This document shows, one piece after another, positions 42,257-51,593 of a stretch of 64,000 bases of DNA. The position numbers and the translations under genes are program-made. Under the pieces are notes generated by a model that made no database searches, was not told where the DNA came from, and worked only from the letters and a program-made list of their open reading frames with translations. Numbering within the stretch: the stretch's first letter is position 1; each line of letters starts with the position of its first letter. Source of the stretch: Aminobacter aminovorans (GTDB lineage Bacteria > Pseudomonadota > Alphaproteobacteria > Rhizobiales > Rhizobiaceae); assembly GCF_900445235.1 (NCBI RefSeq), contig NZ_UFSM01000003.1, forward strand, positions 1 to 64,000, read 5' to 3'.

Positions 42257-42278
42257 CACATCCTCCTCTTGCGCGGCC

Positions 42279-43115
42279 TCACCACGCAAATGTCCGCACA
42301 AGAAAGTCAGGAATAGCGCCGTGCTCAGCGAACAGTTTTTCGCGCTCTGCCGCACTGCTCGCCTCAAGCACACCGGTCATGACAAGGACGGTCCGTAGCC
42401 CAGCCCCCTGCCCGCCTGATATGTCATGCTCGATGCTGTCGCCGACGCAGACGACGCGCTTCCGTTCGGGAGTGCCGAGCATGTCGAGCGCAGCAGCGTA
42501 AATCTCGGGGAACGGCTTGCCGATCCAGGTCACCTCGCCGCCAAGCTCAGCATAGAGTTCGGCGATACGTCCGGCGCCGAAGCGCGGGCCGACCGATGTC
42601 AGCATGATCTTGTCGGGGTTTGTGCACAGGCACCTCGCGCCCCGTGCGGCGGCGGGTTGAAGCAGCTGGCGGTAGTGGTCCAGGTCGAAGCGATCACCCT
42701 CGCTGGCCGAAAGCAGCACGATGTCGGCCTCTTCGCCGGTTTCGACCAAGGTGAGCGGCAGGCCTTCGACGGCGGACCGGTCGCCGTCGCGCGCGATCAG
42801 CAGGCAGCGCAGGCCTGCTTCGTTGCCAAGCTGCTTGCGCAGGCTCTGCCAGGCGACTTCGCCCGACGAGAGAAAATCATCCCAGCTGCCTGGTACGAAA
42901 CCAAGCTTCACCAGCCGCGCCTCATTGGGCGCCGAACGCTTGCCGGAATTGGACAAGAGCAACGTGCGTTTGCCGGCCTGCTTCAGCCGAACCAGCGTCT
43001 CGACAGCACCAGGGTAAGGCGCCGCACCGTCATGCAAGACGCCGAACTGGTCGAGGATAAAGACGTCGAAGCGATCAGCCAGGTCACGAATGCCTGCAAG
43101 TTGGTGGGTCGGCAT
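42279..43115 (-). CDS. HAD-superfamily IIA phosphatase-like protein
   Basis: 278 aa from an ATG whose first base overlaps the kinase stop (TGATG); an in-frame TTG just before is possible. The HAD motifs are I: LDQFGVLHDG, II: LLLSNSGKR, IV: VCVGDSIEHDISGG. The DQFGVLHDG form is that of a distinct class IIA subgroup. A sugar-phosphate phosphatase role alongside the kinase is plausible: it may recycle a dead-end phosphate. Other rhamnose loci usually lack it. Confidence 0.82.
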   Translation of the reverse strand: MPTHQLAGIRDLADRFDVFILDQFGVLHDGAAPYPGAVETLVRLKQAGKRTLLLSNSGKRSAPNEARLVKLGFVPGSWDDFLSSGEVAWQSLRKQLGNEAGLRCLLIARDGDRSAVEGLPLTLVETGEEADIVLLSASEGDRFDLDHYRQLLQPAAARGARCLCTNPDKIMLTSVGPRFGAGRIAELYAELGGEVTWIGKPFPEIYAAALDMLGTPERKRVVCVGDSIEHDISGGQGAGLRTVLVMTGVLEASSAAEREKLFAEHGAIPDFLVRTFAW

Positions 43116-44392
43116 CAAAAGTCCCCCACCGCTTCGAGGCCGATCAGCGCCAGCCGCGCCGCACCGGCGGCGGCCTCCTGCGAATGCGCGGGCAGGAACG
43201 GCACGTCGAGCCTGTTGCGCCGGATCGCGGTCCAGCCGGAATTCGATGCGCCGCCGCCAAGGCTGCGCATGGACTGCAGCGGCGGCGCGCCGAGTTCGGC
43301 CAACCTGTCATAACCGAGCTTTTCAATGGCGGAGATGCCCTCGAGCATGGCTTGCAGGAAGCTGGCATCGTCGGACGGACGCGGCGTCAGCCTTGGCGGC
43401 CATGCGGGATCAAGCACCGGGAAGCGTTCGCCCGCTTCGAGCAACGGGTAGAAATCAAGGCCGGTCGGAGCATCAGGGTCGATGGCTGCGGACAGGCGCG
43501 CAATCTGATCGGCGGAGAAGAAATGGGACAAGACCTTGCCGCCGCTGTTGGAGGCGCCGCCGGCGAGCCACATGCCGTTGAGGCGGTGACTGTAGATGCC
43601 GAATTCGGGCGCAAAGATCGGTCGGTCGCAGAGCAGCTTGAGCGTCAGCGTCGAGCCAAGGGCACTAACGCCATCTCCCGGCCTGTCAGCGCCGGTCGCC
43701 AGGAACGAGGCGCAGCCGTCGGTGGTCCCGGCGATGATCTCGACCTCCTCGCTCAAGCCGAACGCCTTGGCCATGGTTGGCTCGATGGTTTCGATCGGCG
43801 CACCCGGCGCCACGACGCGCGGCAGCAGGCTGGTGTTCAGACCGGCGGCAGCAAGCCAGTCCGGCCAATGCCGGTCGATCGGGTCGTAACCGGTCTTCAG
43901 CGCATTGTTTTCGTCCGTCGTGCCGAAGTGGCCGGCGAGCCTTCCCGCGATCCAGTCGGCCTGGTGAAGGACCTTCGCGACGTTGGGCACAGACTGGAAG
44001 ACCAGCGCCTTGGCGAGCCCCGACGTGGCGCCATGGGCGGCACTTTCGGCCGGGATGACGGCGGCGATACGTGCCAGGATGGCGGCATCGCCGACCTTGT
44101 CGTCATACATCAGCGGTTCTGCGAGCGGTGTGCCTTCGGCGTCGACCGGCAGCAGCGTGCCTGACGTGGCGTCGACGGCAAGGGCATGAACCCAGGCTCG
44201 ATCCACCTGGACAAGCACCGCATTCAACGCCACCCCGACCGCCTGCCACCAGATGCCGGGGTCGCGCTGGTCAGCGCCGAAATCAGAGAGTTTGGCTGCC
44301 CCTTGCGCCACGATCTCGAAACCGGGCGTCATCGCCACGGCGCGGGCGCCTGACGTGCCGAGGTCGATGCCGATGGCAAGCGGGGTATTCAT
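43115..44392 (-). CDS. FGGY-family carbohydrate kinase
   Basis: 425 aa starting at MNTPLAIGIDLGTSGARA; the upstream 20 codons overlap the aldolase gene and are rejected. FGGY kinase features: DLGTSGARA, VDATSGTLLPVD, AGTTDGCASFLATGA, GSTLTLKLL, GGASNSGGKVLSH and a second SLGGGASNSGW. It is closer to xylulokinase-type enzymes than to the RhaK-like kinase at 50184-51593, so two kinases lie in one locus. Substrate unknown. Confidence 0.83.
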   Translation of the reverse strand: MNTPLAIGIDLGTSGARAVAMTPGFEIVAQGAAKLSDFGADQRDPGIWWQAVGVALNAVLVQVDRAWVHALAVDATSGTLLPVDAEGTPLAEPLMYDDKVGDAAILARIAAVIPAESAAHGATSGLAKALVFQSVPNVAKVLHQADWIAGRLAGHFGTTDENNALKTGYDPIDRHWPDWLAAAGLNTSLLPRVVAPGAPIETIEPTMAKAFGLSEEVEIIAGTTDGCASFLATGADRPGDGVSALGSTLTLKLLCDRPIFAPEFGIYSHRLNGMWLAGGASNSGGKVLSHFFSADQIARLSAAIDPDAPTGLDFYPLLEAGERFPVLDPAWPPRLTPRPSDDASFLQAMLEGISAIEKLGYDRLAELGAPPLQSMRSLGGGASNSGWTAIRRNRLDVPFLPAHSQEAAAGAARLALIGLEAVGDF

Positions 44393-44393
44393 C

Positions 44394-45455
44394 TCAGGCG
44401 ATCTTCTTGGCCGCAGCCTTGCGGGCGAGGTCCTGCCGGTATTTCTCGGCATCCCAGTCTGTCAGCTGGAGATGCTCTTCCGGCGTCAGCACCCGTACCG
44501 GCGCATTTCCTGGAATGCGTGCGAGGACGTCGGCGAGGCAGCGGGCCATGGCATCGGCGCCCGGCGTCGCATCCCTGCGCATCAGGATACCCGTTCCGGG
44601 AAACAGGATCGAGATCGGTGAGGTACCCAAGCGTGCGACCACGGCCGCGACGTCTTCCCCGTCACGGGCAGTGACAGAACCGGTTCCAAGGAAGATCACG
44701 TGGTCTGGATAGAGGCTGCTCTTGCCTGCCAATTTCAGGCTTATCGGGTCGGTCGCAGCAGTATGGGCGGCTTCGGATGACGGAAGGCGATAGTCAGTGA
44801 CCGCGGCAAGTTGAGCAAGGCGACCGACATCAGGCGCGGGAGCGCCGCGCGGCTCAGCGCGCAGCCTGACCTTGACGTCTTCCAGCAAGGCTTCTGCACC
44901 CGCCACCGTGTCGGCCGCCACGACGAGACCATGATTGCCAAGGATCAGCACGTCAGGCTGCTGGCCGCGATGTTCCGAGATGGCCAGCGCCAGCGGCAGA
45001 CCCGGCCGTGCATAAGGCACATAAGCCCAGTTCAACCCGGCGAGGCGTGGGCCAATCCGTTCGGCGCAATCGGCGCGGACCGCATGGGCAATGGTGTCGA
45101 CGCAGTGAACATGCAGCACCACGCGCTGCGGCAACAGCGCATGCACAGTCGTCTCGATAGAAGGGCGCAGGCCCGAGCTGTTGAGCGTGGTGATGGTGAA
45201 CTGGTGCGCCTGCTCGGCAGCGGGATCGATTGCCTCGACAGCAGCGATCAACGGCGCCATTTCCACCGGCACCATGATGTCGCGCGCCAGCGCATGCGCG
45301 AGCCAGGTACCTGACGCCTTGATCCAGAGCGTGCCGCCAGTCTTGAGCGACGTGTTGCCGCCGGCGCCCTGCGTCAGCAGCGGGTCGCCGCCAATACGGG
45401 CAGAGACGACTTTCAGCTCTTCGAGTTCGGCTTGCCAGCCGGCCGCTTCTGGCAT
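44394..45455 (-). CDS. Class II aldolase/adducin-family protein
   Basis: 353 aa starting at MPEAAGWQAELEE, 102 bp after the rhaS-like gene. An aldolase class II domain (about 20-215) shows QGAGGNTSLK, LHVHCVDTIAH (zinc His), ILGNHGLVV and a longer C-terminal domain (about 215-353) that repeats parts of the fold. It lies just upstream of the FGGY kinase and HAD gene, so these three may form a unit for another sugar or for a by-product of rhamnose use. Confidence 0.8.
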   Translation of the reverse strand: MPEAAGWQAELEELKVVSARIGGDPLLTQGAGGNTSLKTGGTLWIKASGTWLAHALARDIMVPVEMAPLIAAVEAIDPAAEQAHQFTITTLNSSGLRPSIETTVHALLPQRVVLHVHCVDTIAHAVRADCAERIGPRLAGLNWAYVPYARPGLPLALAISEHRGQQPDVLILGNHGLVVAADTVAGAEALLEDVKVRLRAEPRGAPAPDVGRLAQLAAVTDYRLPSSEAAHTAATDPISLKLAGKSSLYPDHVIFLGTGSVTARDGEDVAAVVARLGTSPISILFPGTGILMRRDATPGADAMARCLADVLARIPGNAPVRVLTPEEHLQLTDWDAEKYRQDLARKAAAKKIA

Positions 45456-45557
45456 GGCGACGGTCCTTTCAAATTGGGGGTGGAATTGGCCGGTGGTCAT
45501 GTCGCCGGCCAACTCCGGAAATTGGGGAGACGCGTGAACGCGCCTCCCACTCCGACC

Positions 45558-46664
45558 TCAGAAGTCGAAGTTGTTGATGTTGTCCTTGTTGAAGACGGTC
45601 GGCGCGCCGAGCAGGATCTCCGAGCCGTTGATGACCGAGAGATCGCCGAGCTTGCCAGCCTTCACCGAGGTCGCACCGGGAGCCAAAGTGCCATCGGCAA
45701 CCGCGCGCAGCACATAGGCTGCGGCATAACCGAGATCGACCGGGTTCCACAGCACCACAGACTTGACGCAACCAGCACCGACATAGGGCTTCATCGCGTT
45801 CGGCGTGGCGAGGCCGACGACGGCGACGCTGCCGCACTTCTTTGCCTGGGTCACGGCGTCGGCAGCGGCCGGCGTCGCCACACTGGTCATGCCGAAGATG
45901 CCCTTCAGCTCGTCGCCATACTTGTTGATGAGCGTGTTCGACTGGTTGAAGGACAGGATGTTGTCTTCCTGGGCTTCGACCGTCTCGAGCCACTTCATCT
46001 TGGGATGGCACTTGGCCTGGTAGGCCTGCATCTCGGCGATCCAGCGCGCCTGGTTGGGCGTGGTGAAGGTCGAGGTGACGATGGCAAATGCGCCCTCATC
46101 GCCGATTTCGGCAGCCATGGAGTCGACCATGGCCTTGGCGATGCCGTTGAACTCGGCCTGGTTGACGAACCACTGGCGAGCATCCGGCGACGAGTTGGCG
46201 TCGTAGCCGACGACATTGATGCCGGCGCCGAGCGCTTTCTTCAGCACGGGCGCGATGGCGACGGGATCGTTAGCGGCAAACAGGATGCCGTCGACGCCGG
46301 AGGTGATGTAGTTGTCGATCAGCGTGATCTGGTCGTCGATATTGGCCTTGGACGGACCATCGGTCTTGGCATCCATCGAGCCCATTTCCTTGGCGGCGTC
46401 GGCAATGCCCTTGGATGTGGCATTGAAGTAGCCGATGCCGACCAGCTTCGGCACGTCGACGACCTTGATCGTCTTGCCCTTGCGGTCGGGCGCGTTGGTC
46501 GGCTGGCCGCCATCATAAGGCTTGGCGGCAGCGGTCGCGGGCGTGGCGTCGCAGGCCAGCGGGTTGGTCGGCAGGTCGTCGCCGCCCGTCCAGACAGACT
46601 GGGCATTGCTGAGGCTTGTCGAGAACGACAAGGCCAAGAGCGCGGAAAGTACTACGTTACGCAT
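45558..46664 (-). CDS. rhaS: L-rhamnose ABC transporter substrate-binding protein
   Basis: 368 aa with ATGGAGGATGG before the ATG and a signal peptide ending in LSNAQS. The Peripla_BP_4 (ribose-type) fold shows KTIKVVDVPKLVGIGYFNATSKG, NYITSGVDGILFAANDP, GINVVGYDANSS and GIFGMTSVATPAAADAV (positions about 64-86, 116-132, 149-160, 232-248). It follows the permeases and is the distal part of the transport unit. Confidence 0.9.
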   Translation of the reverse strand: MRNVVLSALLALSFSTSLSNAQSVWTGGDDLPTNPLACDATPATAAAKPYDGGQPTNAPDRKGKTIKVVDVPKLVGIGYFNATSKGIADAAKEMGSMDAKTDGPSKANIDDQITLIDNYITSGVDGILFAANDPVAIAPVLKKALGAGINVVGYDANSSPDARQWFVNQAEFNGIAKAMVDSMAAEIGDEGAFAIVTSTFTTPNQARWIAEMQAYQAKCHPKMKWLETVEAQEDNILSFNQSNTLINKYGDELKGIFGMTSVATPAAADAVTQAKKCGSVAVVGLATPNAMKPYVGAGCVKSVVLWNPVDLGYAAAYVLRAVADGTLAPGATSVKAGKLGDLSVINGSEILLGAPTVFNKDNINNFDF

Positions 46665-46722
46665 TCCATCCTCCATTGATCGTCCGGACACTGTAGAGCG
46701 GCAGTGAAGGACGTTGCTCTCC

Positions 46723-47670
46723 CTAGGTTCGAGTGCCGCTCCTCTCGAAGAGGTTGCTGGCGAGGATCGCCAGTATAAGTACCGCGCCGATCAGCATGAT
46801 CGTGCCGTCACCCTTGATGCCGGCAAGTGACAGGCCGTTCTTCAGCGCCTGGATCAGGCAAAGTCCGATGATGGTGCCGATGATCGTTCCGCGCCCACCG
46901 AAGATCGAAGTACCGCCAAGCACCACCGCGGTGATGGCGTCGAGCTCGATGCCTGTGCCCATGTCGGAGCGCGTCGTGGAGACGCGGGAGACGAAGATGA
47001 CGGCTGCCACCGCAGCCGCAAAGCCCGAGGCGGTGTAGAGCGCCAACTTGGTCTTCTCGACCGACAGGCCGGAGAAACGGCTGGCGACCTCGTTGGAACC
47101 GACCGCGTAGACCGTGCGGCCCCATGTCGTATAGGCAAGGATGACCGAGGCAACGATGGCCGCGAACAGCAGGACCCACAGTTGCGTCGGCACGCCGAGC
47201 ACATCCTTCTGACCCAGCACGTAGAACCATTCGGGATAGCCGCGTACCGAGCGTGCCTGGCTGATGCCCTCGGCGAGGCCGCGATAAAGTGCGAGCGTCG
47301 CCAGCGTGGCGATCAGCGGTGGGACGCGGAAGCGCGTGATGATGACCCCGTTGACGAAGCCGGCAAAGGTTCCCGCTGCAATCGCGGCGGTAGCCGCGAC
47401 CGGCAGTGGCAGGCCAACATTCTGCCAGAACACACCGGTCAGGATCGCCGTCAGGCCAAGGATCGAGCCAACCGACAGGTCGATGCCGCCGGTAGCGATG
47501 ACGAAGGTCATGGCGATCGCGATCAGCCCGATCTCGGTCATCAGCCGTCCCTGGTTGAGCAGGTTGTCGACGGTGAAGAAGCGGTCCGACTGGAACGATA
47601 GGATGATCAGGACCGCGACCAGCAGCAGGGCCAGGAAGGTTTCGTGGCGGATGAGGGATTTCAGCGTCAT
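46723..47670 (-). CDS. rhaQ: L-rhamnose ABC transporter permease
   Basis: 315 aa, about ten helices and the BPD_transp_2 family motif (ATGGIDLSVGSILGL, about 60-74; VLGGTSIFGGRGT, about 250-262). One of two permeases in the operon; the RhaQ/RhaP assignment between the two is by order and not certain. It is 2 bp from the next permease gene. Confidence 0.87.
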   Translation of the reverse strand: MTLKSLIRHETFLALLLVAVLIILSFQSDRFFTVDNLLNQGRLMTEIGLIAIAMTFVIATGGIDLSVGSILGLTAILTGVFWQNVGLPLPVAATAAIAAGTFAGFVNGVIITRFRVPPLIATLATLALYRGLAEGISQARSVRGYPEWFYVLGQKDVLGVPTQLWVLLFAAIVASVILAYTTWGRTVYAVGSNEVASRFSGLSVEKTKLALYTASGFAAAVAAVIFVSRVSTTRSDMGTGIELDAITAVVLGGTSIFGGRGTIIGTIIGLCLIQALKNGLSLAGIKGDGTIMLIGAVLILAILASNLFERSGTRT

Positions 47671-47671
47671 C

Positions 47672-48673
47672 TCATACCCCTCTGCCGCGACGGCGCAGCA
47701 TATCGGCCAGCACGGTCGCCAGGATCAGAAGGCCGATCACGGCGCGCAGCCAGTAGGCCGAGACGTTGACGAAGATCAGAGCCGACCCAATCGTGGCGAA
47801 CAGGACAGTCGCCAGCGTCGAGCCGATCACCGTGCCCGAACCGCCTAGGATCGACACGCCGCCGATGACGGCGGCGGTGATGACGGTGAGTTCGAGATTT
47901 GGCGGCACCGTCGACTGGATGACCTGCAACTGGGTGGCGAACAGGATCGTGGCGAGGCCGGCAAAGGCGCCATGGATGACGAAGACGGCAACGGTGCGAC
48001 GCGCAATCGGGATTCCGGTCGCCAGTGCTGCCTCGGCATTGCCGCCGATGGCATAGAGCGAGCGGCCGAAGGCGGTATAGCGCATCCAGAATGCGGCAAG
48101 CAGAGTCAGCACGACCATGAAGACCAGCGGCACCGGCATTCCGAAGATCTGCTTCTGGGCGATCAGGTAGGCGGGCGGCAAGTCGGTGATCCAGGTGCCG
48201 CCGGTGATACTGATCAGGCCGCCGCGCAGAATGGAGAGCGCGCCGAGCGTCACGACGATGGATGGTATCCTGGCATAAGCGACGAGGATGCCGATGATGG
48301 CATTGACAGCCATGCCTACCAGCACCGGCGCCAGCCAAGCGAACCAGATCGGATAGCCGGCAACCGCAAGCGAGCCCGAAATCGTCGCCAAGACGCCGAT
48401 CAGCGCGCCGACCGACACGTCGATGTTGCCGGTAACGATGACCATCGCCATACCGATGGCGGCGACAGCGATATAGGCGTTGCCGGAAAATATGGTGGTC
48501 AAATTGTTGGCGCTGATGAAGCGTGGATTGACCATCGTGACCACGGCAAAGAGGACGACGATGGCAGCGAGCACCACGATCTCCTGGCCATATTCGGCAA
48601 AAAGCCGCTTGAAGAAGCCCGGGCGCTGCAGCACCGGGCGGGAGCGGGCGGTCGCTTCGACAGTCGTCGTCAT
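47672..48673 (-). CDS. rhaP: L-rhamnose ABC transporter permease
   Basis: 333 aa with a longer hydrophilic N-terminus, BPD_transp_2 motif VTGNIDVSVGALIGV and IGGVSILGGSGTVIG, and about ten helices. Its ATG overlaps the ATPase stop by 1 bp. It forms a heterodimeric pore with the next permease. Confidence 0.88.
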   Translation of the reverse strand: MTTTVEATARSRPVLQRPGFFKRLFAEYGQEIVVLAAIVVLFAVVTMVNPRFISANNLTTIFSGNAYIAVAAIGMAMVIVTGNIDVSVGALIGVLATISGSLAVAGYPIWFAWLAPVLVGMAVNAIIGILVAYARIPSIVVTLGALSILRGGLISITGGTWITDLPPAYLIAQKQIFGMPVPLVFMVVLTLLAAFWMRYTAFGRSLYAIGGNAEAALATGIPIARRTVAVFVIHGAFAGLATILFATQLQVIQSTVPPNLELTVITAAVIGGVSILGGSGTVIGSTLATVLFATIGSALIFVNVSAYWLRAVIGLLILATVLADMLRRRGRGV

Positions 48674-50187
48674 TATGCCGCCTCCCCGCTGCGATGCGCC
48701 GTCATGGCAGCGCCGACTCGTTCGGGCGTGGCGTCGGCACGATCGATCTCGCCGGTGATCTGGCCGCCGCTGATCACCAGCACGCGATCGCTCATGCCAA
48801 GCACCTCAGGCAGTTCGCTCGAAATCATGATGACGGCAACGCCCTGCTTCACGAGCTCTCCCATGATGGTGTGGATTTCGGCCTTGGCGCCGACATCGAC
48901 GCCGCGCGTCGGCTCGTCGAGGATCAGCACCTTGGGCTTGGTCTCCAGCCATTTGGCGATGACCACTTTCTGCTGGTTGCCGCCCGACAGCTCGCCGACC
49001 GGCTGGCCGATGCTGCGGCAGCGGATGCTGAGCCGCTTGACCGCTTCGAGGGCGCGCTGCGCCTCCTCGCCGGCCTTGATGAAGATGCCCGAAGATAGCC
49101 GCTCGATGGTCGCCATCGAAACGTTCTTGCGGATGGCCATGGACTTGACGAGGCCCTGCAAACCCCTGTCCTCCGGCACATAGGCGATGCCGAGATCGCG
49201 CGCCTGGCGTGGCGAGGCGATGCGGACCGCCTTACCCTCCATCTCGATCTCGCCTGACGTGGCTGGCGTCATGCCGAACAGGGTCAGTGCGAGTTCGGTT
49301 CGGCCGCTGCCAACGAGGCCGGCAATGCCGAGGATCTCGCCGCGCCTCAGATCAAAGGAGATGTCGCGCACATGGCGACCGTGATTGAGGTTCCTCACCC
49401 GAAGCACGGTGTCGCCGATGCTGGCTTGCGCCTTCGGGAACAGGCTTTCGATCGAGCGGCCGACCATCATCGAAACAAGCTGGTTCTCGTCGACCTCGCC
49501 GATGTCCCTGGTCGCGACATGGGCACCGTCGCGCAGCACGGTTACGCGATCGGCGAGCGCGAAGATCTCGGGCATGCGATGGCTGACATAGACGATGCCG
49601 ACGCCGCGTTCGCGCAGTTGCCGGACGACGGCCATCAGCCGTTGGACGTCGGACTCGACCAGCGACGCCGTCGGCTCATCCATGATCAGGATGCGGGCGT
49701 TCTTGCTCAGCGCCTTGGCGATCTCGACGCGCTGACGCTGGGCGACCGACAGGCTCAGCACCTTGGTATCGACGTCAAGGTCATAGGTGTCGAGCTGGTC
49801 GAGCAGATCGCGGGTCAGGCGACGCACCTCCGTCCAGTCGATGATGCCGGTGGCCGTGCGCGGATAGTTGCCGAGGAAGACGTTCTCCGCCACCGACAGC
49901 TCGGGGAACAGCAGCAATTCCTGGTAGACCGTGGCAATGCCTGCAGCACCTGCGTCGCGAGTCGACGAGAACTTCATCTCCTTGCCGTCGACGGTGATGG
50001 CGCCGGCGTCGGGCGTGTAGAGCCCCGACATCATCTTGATCAGCGTCGACTTGCCGGCGCCGTTTTCGCCGAGCAGCGCATGAACCTCGCCGGGGCGGAC
50101 GTCGAAGCTGACGTCCTTCAGCACCTTCACGCCGCCGAAGGACTTGGACATGCCGGTCAGGCTAACATAGGCGGTCGAACTGCTCAT
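48673..50187 (-). CDS. rhaT: L-rhamnose ABC transporter ATPase (double ABC domain)
   Basis: 504 aa with two ABC domains as in ribose-type transporters. Domain 1: Walker A GENGAGKST, signature LSVAQRQRVEIAKAL, Walker B ILIMDEPTASL. Domain 2: degenerate Walker A-like GLVGSGRTEL, signature LSGGNQQKVVIAKWL, Walker B VLILDEPTRGVDV. The second P-loop lacks Lys, as usual for this family. It overlaps the kinase by 4 bp (ATGA). Confidence 0.92.
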   Translation of the reverse strand: MSSSTAYVSLTGMSKSFGGVKVLKDVSFDVRPGEVHALLGENGAGKSTLIKMMSGLYTPDAGAITVDGKEMKFSSTRDAGAAGIATVYQELLLFPELSVAENVFLGNYPRTATGIIDWTEVRRLTRDLLDQLDTYDLDVDTKVLSLSVAQRQRVEIAKALSKNARILIMDEPTASLVESDVQRLMAVVRQLRERGVGIVYVSHRMPEIFALADRVTVLRDGAHVATRDIGEVDENQLVSMMVGRSIESLFPKAQASIGDTVLRVRNLNHGRHVRDISFDLRRGEILGIAGLVGSGRTELALTLFGMTPATSGEIEMEGKAVRIASPRQARDLGIAYVPEDRGLQGLVKSMAIRKNVSMATIERLSSGIFIKAGEEAQRALEAVKRLSIRCRSIGQPVGELSGGNQQKVVIAKWLETKPKVLILDEPTRGVDVGAKAEIHTIMGELVKQGVAVIMISSELPEVLGMSDRVLVISGGQITGEIDRADATPERVGAAMTAHRSGEAA

Positions 50188-51593
50188 CGGCCCGCCTCCT
50201 TCGCTTCAGGCGTTGCCGTCCTGGCAGCGGCGCGCGCACCGTCGGCCAGTTCGCGCCAGCGCGCGCGGTAAGCATCGAGACCAGGTATGTGGCTGGCCGA
50301 CACCGGGACGGTCTCGTCCCCGAACGGCTTCAGGCCAAGCGCCTTGAAGGCCAGTGCCGCGGCGCCCGTTGCAGAGCCTTCGCTCATCATCGAGCGCATG
50401 ACTGTCTGCGTCGGGCGCAGCTGCGCCATCATGGCGGTGAACAGGTCGATCTTCGCCAGGCCGCCGTCGATAACCAGGAGATTTTCCGACTTGATCAGGT
50501 CGAGCGACAGGTCCGTCATCATGGCGATATAGAGTGCGGCGACCGCCGCCCTCTCCTCGCCGGTGACGTCGCCGCCGACGACATTCCCCTTCGTCTCGGG
50601 GAAGGGTCCACCGGCAGCCCATGACGGCATGGCGAAGACCCCGCGCTCCATCACACGCTCGACCGCTGCCTGCGAGATCGGCTTGTTCCAGTTTTCGCTG
50701 ATCAGATCGTATTCGCGACCGCCCATGAAGCGAAGCGACGGCGCCGGCTCACCGTTGACCGTCACATTGGCGATCATGTCGCGCTCCTGGTCGAGCGCGC
50801 CGAGCGGACAGTCCAGATTGATGATGATGACCCAGGTGCCGGTCGAAACCAGCGTGAAGTCGTGCAGCCCGGTCATGCGGTAATAGGCCAGCGCCGCATT
50901 GGAATCGTGCACGCCATTGTGGACGGCGATCGCCCGTATGCTGCCGTCCGGCGTGGTGACGCTGGCCTCGCCGACCACCGCACCCGCAGGCGCAATGGCC
51001 GGAAAGCGGTCACGCCAGCCGAGCCGCTCGACCAGCGAGCTGTAGTCGCGCTTGAGCGGCGCCCAAAGCTGGCTATGCGCGCCCAGATAGGACCATTCGG
51101 CGAGCTTGCGCCCGCTGAAGCGCCAGACCCAATATTGGGGATAGCACAGGATCGCTTCGGTGGCCGCGAACGCTTCGGGTTCTTCGACCTCCAGCCAGTA
51201 GATATGGCGGGCGATGGAGAAACCCAGCGGCAGCCAGGGCGTGTAGGTCTCCGAGAAGTCGGGCAAGATCGGATCGATCGCTCCGGCGATGGGCCTCGGA
51301 ACTTCCTGCTCATAGTCGAGGATCGGATGCAGCAGCTCGTTGCCGCGCACCAGTGCAAAAGCGCATCCGTGAGCGGAGATCATCATCCGCGTCACGTCAT
51401 GTGTCTCTGCGACCTCGGCCAGCTCATGGTTCATCCAGGAAAACAAGCGCTCATCGTCGAGCACGCTCTTGCCGCGATAATCATGCCAGACCGGCTTGGT
51501 GCGGCGCTCGTCGAGCAGCGTGCCGTCAGGCGAGAACACGAACAGCTTGGAGTTCGTCTTGCCGAGATCGAAGACCGCCAGCGCGCCGCTCAT
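50184..51593 (-). CDS. rhaK: Rhamnulokinase-like FGGY kinase
   Basis: 469 aa. FGGY features: FDLGKTNSKLFVF, GCAFALV, NGVHDSNAALAYYR, STGTWVIIIN, LLVIDGGLAK and EGSATGAAALAFKALGL. The position between rhaR and rhaT and the DxGKTNSK start match the kinase of rhizobial rhamnose operons, where RhaK is also needed for transport. It phosphorylates L-rhamnulose (or rhamnose-derived ketose). It overlaps the regulator gene by 4 bp. Confidence 0.87.
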   Translation of the reverse strand: MSGALAVFDLGKTNSKLFVFSPDGTLLDERRTKPVWHDYRGKSVLDDERLFSWMNHELAEVAETHDVTRMMISAHGCAFALVRGNELLHPILDYEQEVPRPIAGAIDPILPDFSETYTPWLPLGFSIARHIYWLEVEEPEAFAATEAILCYPQYWVWRFSGRKLAEWSYLGAHSQLWAPLKRDYSSLVERLGWRDRFPAIAPAGAVVGEASVTTPDGSIRAIAVHNGVHDSNAALAYYRMTGLHDFTLVSTGTWVIIINLDCPLGALDQERDMIANVTVNGEPAPSLRFMGGREYDLISENWNKPISQAAVERVMERGVFAMPSWAAGGPFPETKGNVVGGDVTGEERAAVAALYIAMMTDLSLDLIKSENLLVIDGGLAKIDLFTAMMAQLRPTQTVMRSMMSEGSATGAAALAFKALGLKPFGDETVPVSASHIPGLDAYRARWRELADGARAAARTATPEAKEAGR

